Assembly (NCBI RefSeq): GCF_011378905.1
Contig: NZ_WTPY01000010.1
Span: 48,592 to 112,591 of the forward strand
Direction: 5' to 3'
Length of the DNA: 64,000 nt
Origin: Paraglaciecola sp. 20A4
Lineage (GTDB): Bacteria > Pseudomonadota > Gammaproteobacteria > Enterobacterales > Alteromonadaceae
Shown here: one piece after another, positions 25,499-34,953 of the stretch
Layout of the letters: every line of letters begins with the position of its first letter
How positions within the stretch are numbered: the first letter of the stretch is position 1
Program-made: the position numbers and the translations under genes
Notes under the pieces: generated by a model
The model's input: the letters and a program-made list of their open reading frames with translations, nothing else
Told to the model about the DNA's origin: nothing
Database searches by the model: none

Positions 25499-28400
25499 TG
25501 AAAATTCTTAGCTTGCAATTTAGCAATTTAAACTCCCTAAAAGGCCAGTGGAAAATAGATTTTCGCCAAGCCCCTTTTGCCGATAATGGTGTGTTTGCTA
25601 TCACTGGCCCAACTGGCGCGGGTAAAACAACCCTACTTGATGCGATTTGTTTAGCGCTCTATCACGAAACTCCGCGTTTAGGTGCTTTATCGGCCAACAA
25701 TAATGAAATCATGACCCGTGGCACCGCCGAGTGTAGCGCCGAAGTGGAATTTGAAGTGAAAGGTGTGGCTTATCGCGCATTTTGGAGCATGCGCCGTTCA
25801 CGGGGTAACGCCGAGGGCAATCTGCAAGCTGCCGTGGTTGAACTAGGTGAAGTGGTATCCCAGAAGGTCTTGGCTAATCAGATCAAGAAAAAATCAGAAC
25901 TTATCGAGCAAATCACCGGCCTGGACTTTGGCCGATTCACCAAATCCATGATGCTCTCCCAAGGGGAGTTTGCTGCGTTTTTAAATGCCGATGAAAAGCA
26001 ACGCGCTGAATTATTAGAAGAGCTTACGGGAACCGAAATATATGGGCTTATATCAGAGCGTGTTCATCAGCACTACAGCCAAGCCAAGCAACAACTGGCT
26101 GAGCTAGAGGCGCAAGCGAAAGGCGTACAGTTATTAAACCCTGAGCAAAAACAACAATTGCAAGACGAGCAACACACCTTGCTTACTGAGCAAAACGCAC
26201 TGGGCAAAAAAATAACAGCCCAGCAAGCGCACGTGAATTGGTGGCAACAGCTTAATGGCGCCAATAGTGCTCTCGAGCAAGCCAAACAGCACGTGGCACA
26301 AGCCCAAGCAAACAAAGAACAACAAAAAGAAGCGCTGCAACGCCTAGCCAATAGTCACCCTAGTGAAGCATTACGAGCTCCTTTTGAGTTATTAACCGAT
26401 ACCCAAGCACAATGCGAGCAAGATAAGAAAAATATCACCCAAAGCGATACCTTGCTCGCTAACAGTCTTGTGACGCTAAATGAGCGTAAGGGTATTGCGC
26501 TAGCATTAAGCAATGAATTAAAAACCAGCAAAGACGCGCATATCGCCCAAGAGAAATGCATTAATGATGACGTCATCCCCCTTGATAACGAAATAGTCAA
26601 ATATCAAGAGCAGACGGCTTACGTTCAAGAGAAGCATAACAACCTGAATGCTAAAAAGGCCGCAGTACTCAGCGAACACCAACGTGCACAAGCAGCGCTG
26701 ACCTCCCATCAACAACGCTTGGCCCAGGCTGATCATTACCTTGCGTCGCACAAAGCCGATGGCGCCTTAAAACAATTTTTAGGTCAGTGGCAAGTCCAGG
26801 CGACCCAATTACATCAAGCCCAGCAAAGCCAAGATGCCTTAGCGATAAAAATGGCCGATGAACAGCGCCAGTTAGCGAGCGCGCAACAAGCCGTGCAAAG
26901 TAAGCAAAAGCAACATGCCGACAGTGTGATTCAAGCCAATGAGCGACAAAAAAGTTATCAACAACACACAGAACAATTAACTGCGCTTGAGCAACAGGGT
27001 GATTTAAGTGCTTTGGAACAGCGTCTTAGTACGCTAAGTCAGGTGTTGCCTGATATGTTGACGCTCAAAAACACCCAAAAGCAGTGGCTGAAGCAACACC
27101 AAGAGCTGACGCAAAAGCATAACGCTATCGAGCTTAATAAAGCCGAACAGAGCAAGCTAAATACCCAGCGTGAGGCCCTTAAAAACCAATACAAGGCACA
27201 AGAGCAGCAAGTTAAACTGTTTACGCAGTTGGTTAGCCAAGAAGAGCAACTCGTACAATTTCGCGCGGCGCTTGAACAAGGCACCCCCTGCCCTTTATGC
27301 GGCGCAAAGGAACATCCCGCTGGCAGTGATGTAGCAGTAGATATTCCCCACACGATTGAGCAAAAAGAACAAGCCGAACAACACCTTAATCAGCTAAAAG
27401 AACAAGGGCTTGAAGTTCGCGCTAAGCTAGAATCACTTATTCGCGCACATGAGGAGCTAAGCCAACGCATTGATGGGTTGCACCATGAACAAAGCGCCCT
27501 AGTTCAGCATTGGCAAACTTGTGCAGCGCACATTCAAAGCACAGATAGCACCATACTTGCAAATGAAGATAGTCAGTTATTAACCATTGAAAATAGCGAA
27601 CACCTCTCTCATGTTGAACAGAAAATTAAGGCGCAATCAGCCCAGCTAAGTGAGTATATTAAACAGCTCAAAACGCAAACCACTCTGCTCAATCAACATA
27701 AAGAGCAGTGGCAGCAAAGCCAAGCTCACGTTCAAGCACACGACTCAGCGTTGCAACTTGCTCAGCATGCACTGCAAAGTCATACCCGCACAGTACAGGC
27801 CTTGAAAGAGGATCACGCTAACCTTAGCCAAAGCGTTGCCCAATTAAGTGCCACGTTAGCGGAGCAAATTCAGGGTCATGGCTACCCTGCCCCGCAAGAT
27901 AACGAACTACTGCAATGGCTAAAACGTAAAGAGCAAGACGCCACACAATGGGAGCACCATTGTACCCAGCACAACGAAGCCCTAAGCCAGATTGAAAAGC
28001 TCAGCAGCACACATGCGCATACTCAAGCGCAACTAACAGACCTAGATGCCCAGTTAACAGCAATCATTCAAGAACGAGACAGCCTGACCAGCAAGCTTGC
28101 CAGCCTTAAAGAAAAGCGCTTTACCCTATTCGCTGACAAATCTGTTAAAAACGAGCGCGATAAGCTAGCTCAGTCCTTGCGCACACTCGAGCAAAGCGTC
28201 AATGAGGCACAAGAAAAGCTAAGCCTCGCTGAGCGCGAGCACAATACTCACGCAGCGAATGTGCAAAATGCTCAGGCACAGCTAACGCAAAATCAAGTGC
28301 GCTTGCGCACACGTCAACAAGCCTGGCTTGAGCGTTTAAAGAATAGTCCTTTTGTTAATCAGCAGGCCTTTGAAGCCGCGTTACTCGACGAAGCCACCCG

Positions 28401-29208
28401 AGCGTCACTCGAGCAACTTAAACAGCAATTAGACGACGCCCACGCCAGAGCTCAAGCGTTGCTTGAGCAAGCCCAAACACAGGTCGCTACGTTGCTAAGT
28501 ACGCCTAATGCCGATCAATGGCAACAAACCAGCATGCAAGACGTGGCGAGCGCTCTTGACGTATTGTCTCAGCAGCGACAGTCACTCACCAAGCGCGAAG
28601 GGGAAATTAGCCACGCACTAAGCTCAGACAGCCAGCGTACAGGCGAGCAACAAACCCTGCTGCTGCAAATCGACCAACATAGGCAAGAATTTGAACATCT
28701 GCACTACTTACATTCCTTGATTGGCTCACAGAAAGGCGACAAATTCCGTACCTTTGCTCAAGGGCTCACCCTTGATAATTTGATGTACTTAGCCAATAAA
28801 CAGCTCGAACGTTTACATGGTCGATACCTGCTTAAACGCAAAGCCGACGCCAGTTTGGCCCTTAGCGTTATAGACACATGGCAAGGGGATATTCAACGGG
28901 ACACCAAAACCTTATCCGGTGGCGAAAGCTTCTTAGTCAGCCTCGCGTTGGCGCTGGCCTTATCTGAACTGGTCAGTCATAAAACCAGTATCGATTCACT
29001 GTTTCTCGATGAAGGATTCGGCACTCTAGACAGTGAAACCTTAGATATCGCCTTAGATGCGCTGGATAATCTGCATGCCTCGGGCAAGATGATTGGCGTG
29101 ATCAGTCATGTTGAAGCCATGAAAGAGCGAATTGTTGCGCAATTGACGGTGACTAAGAAGAGTGGTTTGGGGGTGAGTGAGTTGGATCGTAAGTACGCGG
29201 TGGTTTAG
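25498..29208 (+). CDS. sbcC: Nuclease subunit SbcC (Rad50-type SMC-like ATPase)
   Basis: The 1236-residue partner of SbcD is an ATPase with long coiled coils that bridges DNA ends and controls the nuclease. Walker A GPTGAGKTTLLDA is at about residues 36-48, and a Gln/Ala-rich coiled coil fills about 190-1030. It is interrupted by the zinc hook GTPCPLCGAKEHP near residue 600 (CxxC). The C-terminal lobe has the signature TLSGGESFL and Walker B SLFLDEGFGTLDSE. It is longer than E. coli SbcC (1048 residues), mostly in the coiled coil. It overlaps sbcD by one base, indicating translational coupling. Confidence 0.96.
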   Translation: MKILSLQFSNLNSLKGQWKIDFRQAPFADNGVFAITGPTGAGKTTLLDAICLALYHETPRLGALSANNNEIMTRGTAECSAEVEFEVKGVAYRAFWSMRRSRGNAEGNLQAAVVELGEVVSQKVLANQIKKKSELIEQITGLDFGRFTKSMMLSQGEFAAFLNADEKQRAELLEELTGTEIYGLISERVHQHYSQAKQQLAELEAQAKGVQLLNPEQKQQLQDEQHTLLTEQNALGKKITAQQAHVNWWQQLNGANSALEQAKQHVAQAQANKEQQKEALQRLANSHPSEALRAPFELLTDTQAQCEQDKKNITQSDTLLANSLVTLNERKGIALALSNELKTSKDAHIAQEKCINDDVIPLDNEIVKYQEQTAYVQEKHNNLNAKKAAVLSEHQRAQAALTSHQQRLAQADHYLASHKADGALKQFLGQWQVQATQLHQAQQSQDALAIKMADEQRQLASAQQAVQSKQKQHADSVIQANERQKSYQQHTEQLTALEQQGDLSALEQRLSTLSQVLPDMLTLKNTQKQWLKQHQELTQKHNAIELNKAEQSKLNTQREALKNQYKAQEQQVKLFTQLVSQEEQLVQFRAALEQGTPCPLCGAKEHPAGSDVAVDIPHTIEQKEQAEQHLNQLKEQGLEVRAKLESLIRAHEELSQRIDGLHHEQSALVQHWQTCAAHIQSTDSTILANEDSQLLTIENSEHLSHVEQKIKAQSAQLSEYIKQLKTQTTLLNQHKEQWQQSQAHVQAHDSALQLAQHALQSHTRTVQALKEDHANLSQSVAQLSATLAEQIQGHGYPAPQDNELLQWLKRKEQDATQWEHHCTQHNEALSQIEKLSSTHAHTQAQLTDLDAQLTAIIQERDSLTSKLASLKEKRFTLFADKSVKNERDKLAQSLRTLEQSVNEAQEKLSLAEREHNTHAANVQNAQAQLTQNQVRLRTRQQAWLERLKNSPFVNQQAFEAALLDEATRASLEQLKQQLDDAHARAQALLEQAQTQVATLLSTPNADQWQQTSMQDVASALDVLSQQRQSLTKREGEISHALSSDSQRTGEQQTLLLQIDQHRQEFEHLHYLHSLIGSQKGDKFRTFAQGLTLDNLMYLANKQLERLHGRYLLKRKADASLALSVIDTWQGDIQRDTKTLSGGESFLVSLALALALSELVSHKTSIDSLFLDEGFGTLDSETLDIALDALDNLHASGKMIGVISHVEAMKERIVAQLTVTKKSGLGVSELDRKYAVV

Positions 29209-29810
29209 CGCTGCACGTGAGGCAATCAGTTGCGCTGATTTATCGCTACACGACTAAGATTACGCTTCGCATCAAGCGCTTGCTGCGCAAGTTAACTATG
29301 CACTTCGCTTACTAGGCTCTTCGAAAACTTATAATATAAAACTGAGTTTAAACCCGTCCTTGGTGGTTATCCCCATAACGGAGTTACAGCTTCCCCATCC
29401 TGTTAACTCGCCACGTGAAAGAATTAAATAACTTCACCTGTCTTATGCTTTTCAATATGAAAACTACTGCTTAGAAAGTTTCATTGATTTAGTGCATTCA
29501 AAGCTACTACACCCATAAAACTCCTTTTTTTGAGCGTTATGTCACGATAATAGCTTCGTATGTAACTTTGATTTAGTAGGTTTTATATTGTAAATGGAGC
29601 ATGCTGCTTCAAAAATTGCCACTGCGTTTAAATCAGCTAATAATGTTAGCAATTTGCACGCTGATAATAGCTTCTATACGTTATGTATTGGGCGGGTAAC
29701 TAGATACGGTCATTTACCACTTATTTGTGGTGGACCATAAAAAACTAAGGCTAATCTAGTGAATTAAAGCTATGAGAAGGCGTTAAATTTAAAATTATAA
29801 GAGGTACATA
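29209..29810. other. Intergenic region with the first mini-hairpins of the repeat-rich block
   Basis: No gene is visible in 602 bases. Two perfect mini-hairpins occur just after sbcC: AATCAG-TTGCG-CTGATT (29224-29240) and CTTGC-TGC-GCAAG (29279-29291). A short direct repeat GATAATAGCTTC appears at about 29548 and 29662. The rest is AT-rich. Confidence 0.6.
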
Positions 29811-30413
29811 ATGGAGTTTACGAATAAACGCACCATGCTAATTACGGCATATTTATTGTTGGTGTTGGCGATAACACAGGCTATTTATACTGCTCTTTAT
29901 GTTGCTGAAATAGGCTTTTCAAGACAGATTTTGTGGGGGCTAGAAGCAGTGGTATTTACTGTTCTTGTCTCTTTTGCTGGTGCGGCTATGGTACAGGCTA
30001 AAAACTCTCAACTCGGATGGTCAGCTATTGCATTTAGTGCTGTGCTTAACATCGTGCAGGTAAGTATTGGCCTGTCTTTGTTTTCATCATTTGGAAAAGT
30101 TGCGGGTAACGTTGAAGGGGCACAACCTTTAATTGGTGGTGTGGTTGCTTTGTCTTTCATGATTTACTATGCAGCCAAAGTATTATTGGGGCTAGCAGCA
30201 CTTGTTTTTGGAACGGCAAGTATAGCTAAAGGTGGCAAAGCAATAGGGGGGCTTACAGCGTTAGCCGGTGTCGTTGCAATGTTTGCCAATGGCATATTAA
30301 TTACCTTTGGCCGAGATGGTTTTCTTCCCTCAGGCGTTGCTGGCGGCTCAGGCGTGATGGCAACGTTACTTTTAGCGATATGCTTGATAAGTCTTTACCG
30401 TAAGGAAGATTAA
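29811..30413 (+). CDS. Hypothetical multi-pass membrane protein
   Basis: The 200-residue protein has about six hydrophobic helices (roughly 10-28, 40-60, 68-90, 105-128, 130-150, 178-196) joined by short loops, with Gly/Ala-rich segments. I do not recognise a family. The AGAGG ribosome binding site 6 bases before the ATG supports the start, and a long inverted repeat follows the stop. It stands alone between repeat-rich intergenic regions, as accessory genes often do. Confidence 0.75.
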   Translation: MEFTNKRTMLITAYLLLVLAITQAIYTALYVAEIGFSRQILWGLEAVVFTVLVSFAGAAMVQAKNSQLGWSAIAFSAVLNIVQVSIGLSLFSSFGKVAGNVEGAQPLIGGVVALSFMIYYAAKVLLGLAALVFGTASIAKGGKAIGGLTALAGVVAMFANGILITFGRDGFLPSGVAGGSGVMATLLLAICLISLYRKED

Positions 30414-30449
30414 GGCTTAATGTCTTACGCGAGAGAGTCTTTTTAAATA

Positions 30450-30494
30450 AAGAATAAACATCGGTGCATAATGCATGTGCTGATGTTTATTCTT
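30450..30494 (+). terminator. Long inverted repeat after the orphan membrane gene
   Basis: Perfect 13-bp arms AAGAATAAACATC and GATGTTTATTCTT enclose 19 bases that contain a smaller dyad (TGCAT/ATGCA). It begins 37 bases after the stop. The stem is AT-rich and no long T-run follows, so it is a probable but not typical terminator. Confidence 0.6.
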
Positions 30495-30770
30495 ATATGT
30501 AGCAAAATTCTTTGTCATCTAAAAGATGGTTCGCTACGTTTTAACAAATTATCTCGTATGTTAGGTGGCGCAAGGAGAATAAAAGGGGCAGAGACGTTTA
30601 AGTATTAGGTCGAAGAATTACAGACATATCAGCCCTCTTTTCCCCAAAAACGAGTGAGGTTATAGCCTTATAGCCAACATAAATTCAGAACGAGTGCCCT
30701 GCTAATTCGGCGAATCGTTTCCTAGATAAAAGCGTTGCTCACCTATGCGCTGCGTTTATCGGCATCTCAT

Positions 30771-30837
30771 AAAATAAGCCGCCCTGGGGCAAGTCACTTA
30801 TTTCCTGTGCGTCTTGACTAACAACGGTCGTGGAAAC
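30771..30837 (+). repeat. Intergenic repeat family, copy A (partial)
   Basis: This 67-base stretch matches an inner part of copies B and C: a GCCGC core, then GGCAAGTCACTTATT, CTGTGCGTCTTGACTAAC and GGTCGTGGAAAC. It is in the same orientation as copy B. It is shorter and more diverged than the other two. Confidence 0.8.
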
Positions 30838-31029
30838 AAGCGACTATGTAGCCGGAGCATGCGCTGCGCTTATGGATTTATCGCGTTTTTTAAGCGTTGG
30901 CTGTTTATGGGTGAAATACTTTCTTTTTGTAAAAGGTCTACTTATCTTCTTTAATATGCCGATAGCTTATTAAAGCGTTATCGTACTATTACAGACAGCC
31001 ATCTTTCCCAAGAAACCTAAAGGCTCAAA

Positions 31030-32670
31030 ATGCATAACATGACAATTCGACAAAAATTATTTGCTGGCTTTGGGTTAGTGTTATTTATGATGGTGTCGTT
31101 AGTTGTTATTGGTATTCAGAATGTGAACTACATTGATGAGACCTTAACTGAAATATCTGATGTTAATTCAGTCAAACAGCGCTACGCAATTAACTATCGA
31201 GGTAGTGTGCATGACCGGGCAATTGATATACGTGACGTCGTATTAGCGACCAATAATGCTGAGGTGCAGGTATTGGCGAGGCATATTAATACCCTAGAAA
31301 CCTTTTACCATGAATCTGAGCAAGGGATGAAAAACATGATTGACTCGGGGGTGATTTTTACGCCTGAGGAAATGAGTATTTTAACAAAAGTCGCTGCTAT
31401 ACAGAAAAAAACAACCCCGCAAATTCAACAGATTATTACCCTAACGCAACAGGGTGATGGCGCACAGGCTAAATCATTACTCGCCTCTGAGGTTGCGGGT
31501 AATTTTAAGCAATGGTTAAAAGTCATTAATGGGTTTATTGACTATCAAGAAGAAGTGAATAAAGTCGCTACCCCAAAAGCCCGCGAAGTAGCGGGTAATT
31601 TTCAATATCTCATGGTGATTATTACCAGCCTTGCCATTCTTATCGGTGTGGGCGTCACAGTTTTTATCAGTCGTAATTTAACCAATCAATTAGGGGCAGA
31701 ACCCTCTGTAGCGGCCGATGCACTGGCAAATATGACCTCAGGCGATTTAAATACCCAAATCGATACATGTTGCCCTGAAAGCCTAATGGGCTCAGTAGTC
31801 ACCATGCGCGAAAAACTGCGCGGGATCGTAGCCAGTATTTTTAACGGCGCAACTGAACTTGCCGGGCAAACTCAAATGGTCTCTGCTGGCTCTGAACAAG
31901 TGTATACAGCCGCCCAAATACAAGCCAAGCTCACAAGTGAAACAACTGAAAGCCTTAATACCATGCGTCAAGGGCTGGCACATGTGTCTGAATCCATGTC
32001 CCAGTCAGAAATCAATTCCGCAGAAACCTCTAAATTTGCCAAACTAGGCAAAGAAAAAATCGATGAAAGCGCCCGTGAAATGGAGTTAATCTCTAGCACG
32101 GTTGGTGCAACCGTTATGCAAATCAAACAACTAGAAGACAGAACCAAAGAGATTGGCAGTATTATCAGTGTTATTGGCAGCATCTCTGACCAAACCAATT
32201 TATTAGCCCTTAATGCCGCTATCGAGGCAGCCAGAGCAGGCGAAAGCGGCCGCGGGTTTGCGGTAGTCGCAGATGAAGTCAGAAACCTATCACTGCGCAC
32301 AGGTGAAGCCACCCAGCAAATTGAAAGTATGATAAACGAAGTACAAGCCGAAACAGCCGCTTCGGTTATGGCAATGGAAAAAACCCAACCCCTTGTTGAA
32401 AACGGCCGCGCGTTAACTATCGAAACAATAGACTTATTGCTTAATATTGAAAAGCAAGCGAGCAACTCATTACGCAACGTGCAAGAAGTGGCCAGCGCAA
32501 CCAATCAGCAAGTGGCGTTTATCGAAAAAATATCCATCTCAATGCAAGACATCAATACCATGTCAATTGAATCAATCGCCGCCCTGCAAAAAAATAACGA
32601 AGTCACCCAATCACTTGATGCTTTATCGCAAGAATTAAAAGCAACTGTGGGTTATTTTAAACTCGGTTGA
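31030..32670 (+). CDS. Methyl-accepting chemotaxis protein
   Basis: The 546-residue inner-membrane chemoreceptor has TM1 at about residues 11-30, a periplasmic four-helix-bundle-type domain (about 31-190), TM2 (about 192-215), a HAMP-like segment and a long signalling hairpin. The tip is highly conserved: [47 protein letters not shown] (core residues about 374-420), where CheA and CheW bind. The ligand is unknown. No che genes are close, so it works with a pathway encoded elsewhere. The ribosome binding site is weak. The surrounding non-coding DNA is full of repeats. Confidence 0.94.
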   Translation: MHNMTIRQKLFAGFGLVLFMMVSLVVIGIQNVNYIDETLTEISDVNSVKQRYAINYRGSVHDRAIDIRDVVLATNNAEVQVLARHINTLETFYHESEQGMKNMIDSGVIFTPEEMSILTKVAAIQKKTTPQIQQIITLTQQGDGAQAKSLLASEVAGNFKQWLKVINGFIDYQEEVNKVATPKAREVAGNFQYLMVIITSLAILIGVGVTVFISRNLTNQLGAEPSVAADALANMTSGDLNTQIDTCCPESLMGSVVTMREKLRGIVASIFNGATELAGQTQMVSAGSEQVYTAAQIQAKLTSETTESLNTMRQGLAHVSESMSQSEINSAETSKFAKLGKEKIDESAREMELISSTVGATVMQIKQLEDRTKEIGSIISVIGSISDQTNLLALNAAIEAARAGESGRGFAVVADEVRNLSLRTGEATQQIESMINEVQAETAASVMAMEKTQPLVENGRALTIETIDLLLNIEKQASNSLRNVQEVASATNQQVAFIEKISISMQDINTMSIESIAALQKNNEVTQSLDALSQELKATVGYFKLG

Positions 32671-33338
32671 GGGGAAGCTAGTTGATCTGCTCGAAGGCAA
32701 CATGTGCTTCGCACAGTTGGTAATCGCTGCGCGGCTGGAATTTACGCTTAGTGCACACGGAGCATTCGCTACGCGAACCTAAGCATGCGCTGCACTTATC
32801 GGCATCTCGGCAATTGGAACGCCAGCCCGGTGCTCCCTGCGTTGCCCTACCTTCCAACATCCATGTTGGTCGCATTACGTTTTTGATACGGCATCCCTGC
32901 CGCACCAGCGACTCTTTCTTCTACAGCTAAGAAAGAGTAACCAGACAAATTTGTCGGGAACAACTTTGAACATCCGAAGGATGGTGCGCAGCACGTAGGG
33001 CATGGCTAGCCCGAAGTAAAGAAGCGGCCTCCAGCAAGTCACTTTACCCTGCGCGTCTTGCCTAACACTGGTCGTGAAAACGCGTTCCCGACGCTGCTTT
33101 CACTTGAATGACTTCCATGTCATTAATCCAGAGTGAGACTGAAGTGGTCTTCATCCTTAGTTCTTGTGGTTTAGCGAAGCGTAATCTCAGTGCATACAAC
33201 GCATACATGAACGTCAATCAACACAGGTGTAAAAACACCTCCAGTAAATATTTATGTGTTGGTTATTATCGCAAAAAACGTTTTATGGTTTCTAAAACTT
33301 CGAGATCAGCGACCTTTAGGAGATATTAAAGAACCGTT
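32671..33338. other. Repeat-dense intergenic region holding copy B
   Basis: It has no credible gene. It holds mini-hairpins at 32703-32715 (TGTGC-TTC-GCACA), 32765-32777 (TTCGC-TAC-GCGAA) and 32854-32869 (CCAACAT-CC-ATGTTGG). A module CATGCGCTGCACTTAT with GGCATCTC follows from 32784, and repeat copy B from 32890 to 33131. Confidence 0.7.
32890..33131 (+). repeat. Intergenic repeat family, copy B
   Basis: The 242-base element runs from GGCATCCCTGCC to CATTAATCCAG. It contains a TTCTACAGCTAAGAAAG dyad, CATCC-GAA-GGATG (32971-32983), CAGCAAGTCACTTTA and GGTCGTGAAAACGCGTTCCC. It is an imperfect inverted copy of 34678-34953, conserved in blocks separated by diverged stretches. No open frame is preserved between the copies, so it appears non-coding. 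Confidence 0.9.
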
Positions 33339-34286
33339 CTAAAGCCCCTTTATCAAGTCAGCAAAAATAACTGTGATAATAGGAGCCAAAAAGAGCGTAA
33401 CGGATTTGATGTTCCCTAGCAGGCCATCAACACCACTCTGGCTGGGGAACAACTCGTGTATTTTCTCTTCTGGTATAGCCTCACGATTTTGATGTGAGGA
33501 TGCAATAACTAGATTTTTTAACAATTCAGTGGTCGGAACAAAGAGTGTTACGACAATCCCCGCATAGAAAACACTCATTATGAAAGGGTACACTTTCGTG
33601 AGCGAGCTAATTGCATGATTGTTATTATTTATGAAAGTGGTTAGCCATTGATATTGTAGGAATAACTGCAGGATAGTCGCTGATAAATATGTCACCATTA
33701 AGTAAAAAACAGTTTTATATATTCTTAGATATTGTATTGCATCCGAATAGCTAGACTTTCTGACCTTGAAGCAAATAAAGCTGAGCAACACGGCTACAAA
33801 GTAAACACTCAAATAACCAGTGCCCGCTGTTAGGTTTATCACCATTCGGAATTGAACAACGCTTATTGTGGTTTCAATATGCTTGTAAAGAATTTCGGCA
33901 ATACCGCCGCCCAGATCTGCAAAAGATATGAAGTACCATATCAACAACGCACCGAAAACTAAAATTGCTGCTAATACAGCCTTGCGAAAGGCGTATTCAT
34001 TTTTAAAGGTCAGAATAAAGTAAAGACAATAGGCTAATAAAAATATATTGATGACACTAGAGAGAATCAAAGATATACCCCAAGCAGATCTATTTAGAGT
34101 TTCATCAAGTGTTGGGTATCCGCCTCCAAAGAAGAGTTCCGCATCATCTACATAGGTGATTGAAATTCCAAGCCCCCATTCGAGCGATATGTACAAAACG
34201 ATATAGAGAAAAAATAGAGTAACTGGTGTCAAAAGCACGACGACGGTGCTGAATTTTATAGAGTGTAATACAGCGTGGTTAGGCAT
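33339..34286 (-). CDS. Orphan AT-rich multi-pass membrane protein between inverted repeats
   Basis: The 315-residue protein has about seven hydrophobic helices (roughly residues 11-36, 70-92, 102-124, 146-170, 192-214, 235-258 and 293-313). I recognise no family. The base composition is more AT-rich than the flanking housekeeping genes. I chose ATG 34286 because GGAG lies 6 bases ahead; an ATG at 34298 sits just before that site. The gene stands alone and is flanked by long inverted copies of a non-coding repeat, which suggests an acquired or repeat-mobilised segment. Confidence 0.75.
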   Translation of the reverse strand: MPNHAVLHSIKFSTVVVLLTPVTLFFLYIVLYISLEWGLGISITYVDDAELFFGGGYPTLDETLNRSAWGISLILSSVINIFLLAYCLYFILTFKNEYAFRKAVLAAILVFGALLIWYFISFADLGGGIAEILYKHIETTISVVQFRMVINLTAGTGYLSVYFVAVLLSFICFKVRKSSYSDAIQYLRIYKTVFYLMVTYLSATILQLFLQYQWLTTFINNNNHAISSLTKVYPFIMSVFYAGIVVTLFVPTTELLKNLVIASSHQNREAIPEEKIHELFPSQSGVDGLLGNIKSVTLFLAPIITVIFADLIKGL

Positions 34287-34485
34287 CAACTGCTCCATGT
34301 GTGCTGAAATATATAAACTCGCTTACTAACACGCAATGCAAGTAAAGGAATAATATCCAAAAATAATCATAGCTCTTCTAACGTTATTAGAAACAAAATT
34401 TTCTAATTACAAGTCATTTAGCTTTAGGTATTTTAAACGAACTTGCCAGGAGGCCAGCCATGAACGTCTGGATAAAGCGAATACT

Positions 34486-34589
34486 AGGTGCGCAAAGCGC
34501 CTAAGTGAGCACAGCGAAAATTCTGTGCGCGCAGCACATGATGAGCGAAGCGTTTGCTTAGCACACGTAGTGTGTATGCAGCGAAGCTG
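34486..34589 (-). repeat. Array of mini-hairpins
   Basis: Four stem-loops follow one another in about 100 bases: AGGTGC/GCGCCT (34486-34502), GCACAG/CTGTGC (34509-34528), CACAC/GTGTG with loop GTA (34562-34574) and CAGC/GCTG with loop GAA (34579-34589). Read on the minus strand, the last two have TAC and TTC loops, the same TNC form as hairpins near copy B. Confidence 0.75.
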
Positions 34590-34677
34590 TTCTGTGTGAC
34601 CGAAGGCCATAAATAAGCGCAGCGCATGCTTTGCTTTGTTCACCGACTCAAGTCACCCCGAGCATCGAAGGCTCATG

Positions 34678-34953
34678 CTGGATTAATGACATGGATGTCA
34701 TTCAAGTGAAAGCCGCGTCGGGAACGCGTTTTCACGACCAGTGTTAGTCGAGACGCACAGGGAATAAGTGACTTGCTGGAGAGCGGCTTCTTTTATAAAA
34801 TGCGTCCATGCATTTCACCTTGCGCGAGAATCGCTTAGGCCATCCTATGGATGTTCAAATTAATTCCCGATGAATTTGTGCTTACTTTTCTTAGCTGTTG
34901 AAGAAAAGTCAGTTGGACGAAATGGATTTCGTTTGAAAAAAGGCATGGATGCC
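34678..34953 (-). repeat. Intergenic repeat family, copy C (inverted relative to B)
   Basis: This 276-base element runs from CTGGATTAATG to GGCATGGATGCC and matches copy B in reverse complement. Within it, mini-hairpins differ in loop or stem from their copy B counterparts: CATCC-TAT-GGATG (34841-34853) against CATCC-GAA-GGATG in B, GACAT-GG-ATGTC (34688-34699), CGAAAT-GG-ATTTCG (34918-34931) and GGCAT-GG-ATGCC (34942-34953). Confidence 0.9.

Larger units (their letters stand above)
30414..31029. other. Repeat-bearing intergenic region upstream of the chemoreceptor
   Basis: Besides the inverted repeat at 30450-30494 it holds repeat copy A (30771-30837) and two short modules of the type ATGCGCTGCG followed by YTTAT (30744-30769 and 30857-30874). 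GCCGATAG at 30958-30965 resembles the -10 of a FliA (sigma-28) promoter, but the matching -35 is not at the usual distance. Confidence 0.6.

Noticed and set aside
26073..27353. Several Cys-rich open frames antisense to sbcC
   Set aside because: They are mirror images of the Gln/Ala-rich coiled-coil codons of sbcC and have no start signals.
30532..30580. GTTAGGT and nearby TTTTAAC looked like parts of an integron attC site
   Set aside because: The partner core site does not fit RYYYAAC, the spacing is about 14 bases, and no cassette structure or integrase is present.
30958..30965. GCCGATAG as a FliA promoter of the first chemoreceptor gene
   Set aside because: The -10 fits but no TAAA-like -35 lies 15-16 bases upstream, so it is not listed as a promoter.
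33108..33329. 73-codon open frame on the plus strand
   Set aside because: Its first part lies in the end of repeat copy B and it has no recognisable protein features.
34407..34643. 78-codon open frame on the minus strand
   Set aside because: It is made almost wholly of short hairpin repeats, has no ribosome binding site, and has the composition of a repeat array rather than a protein.
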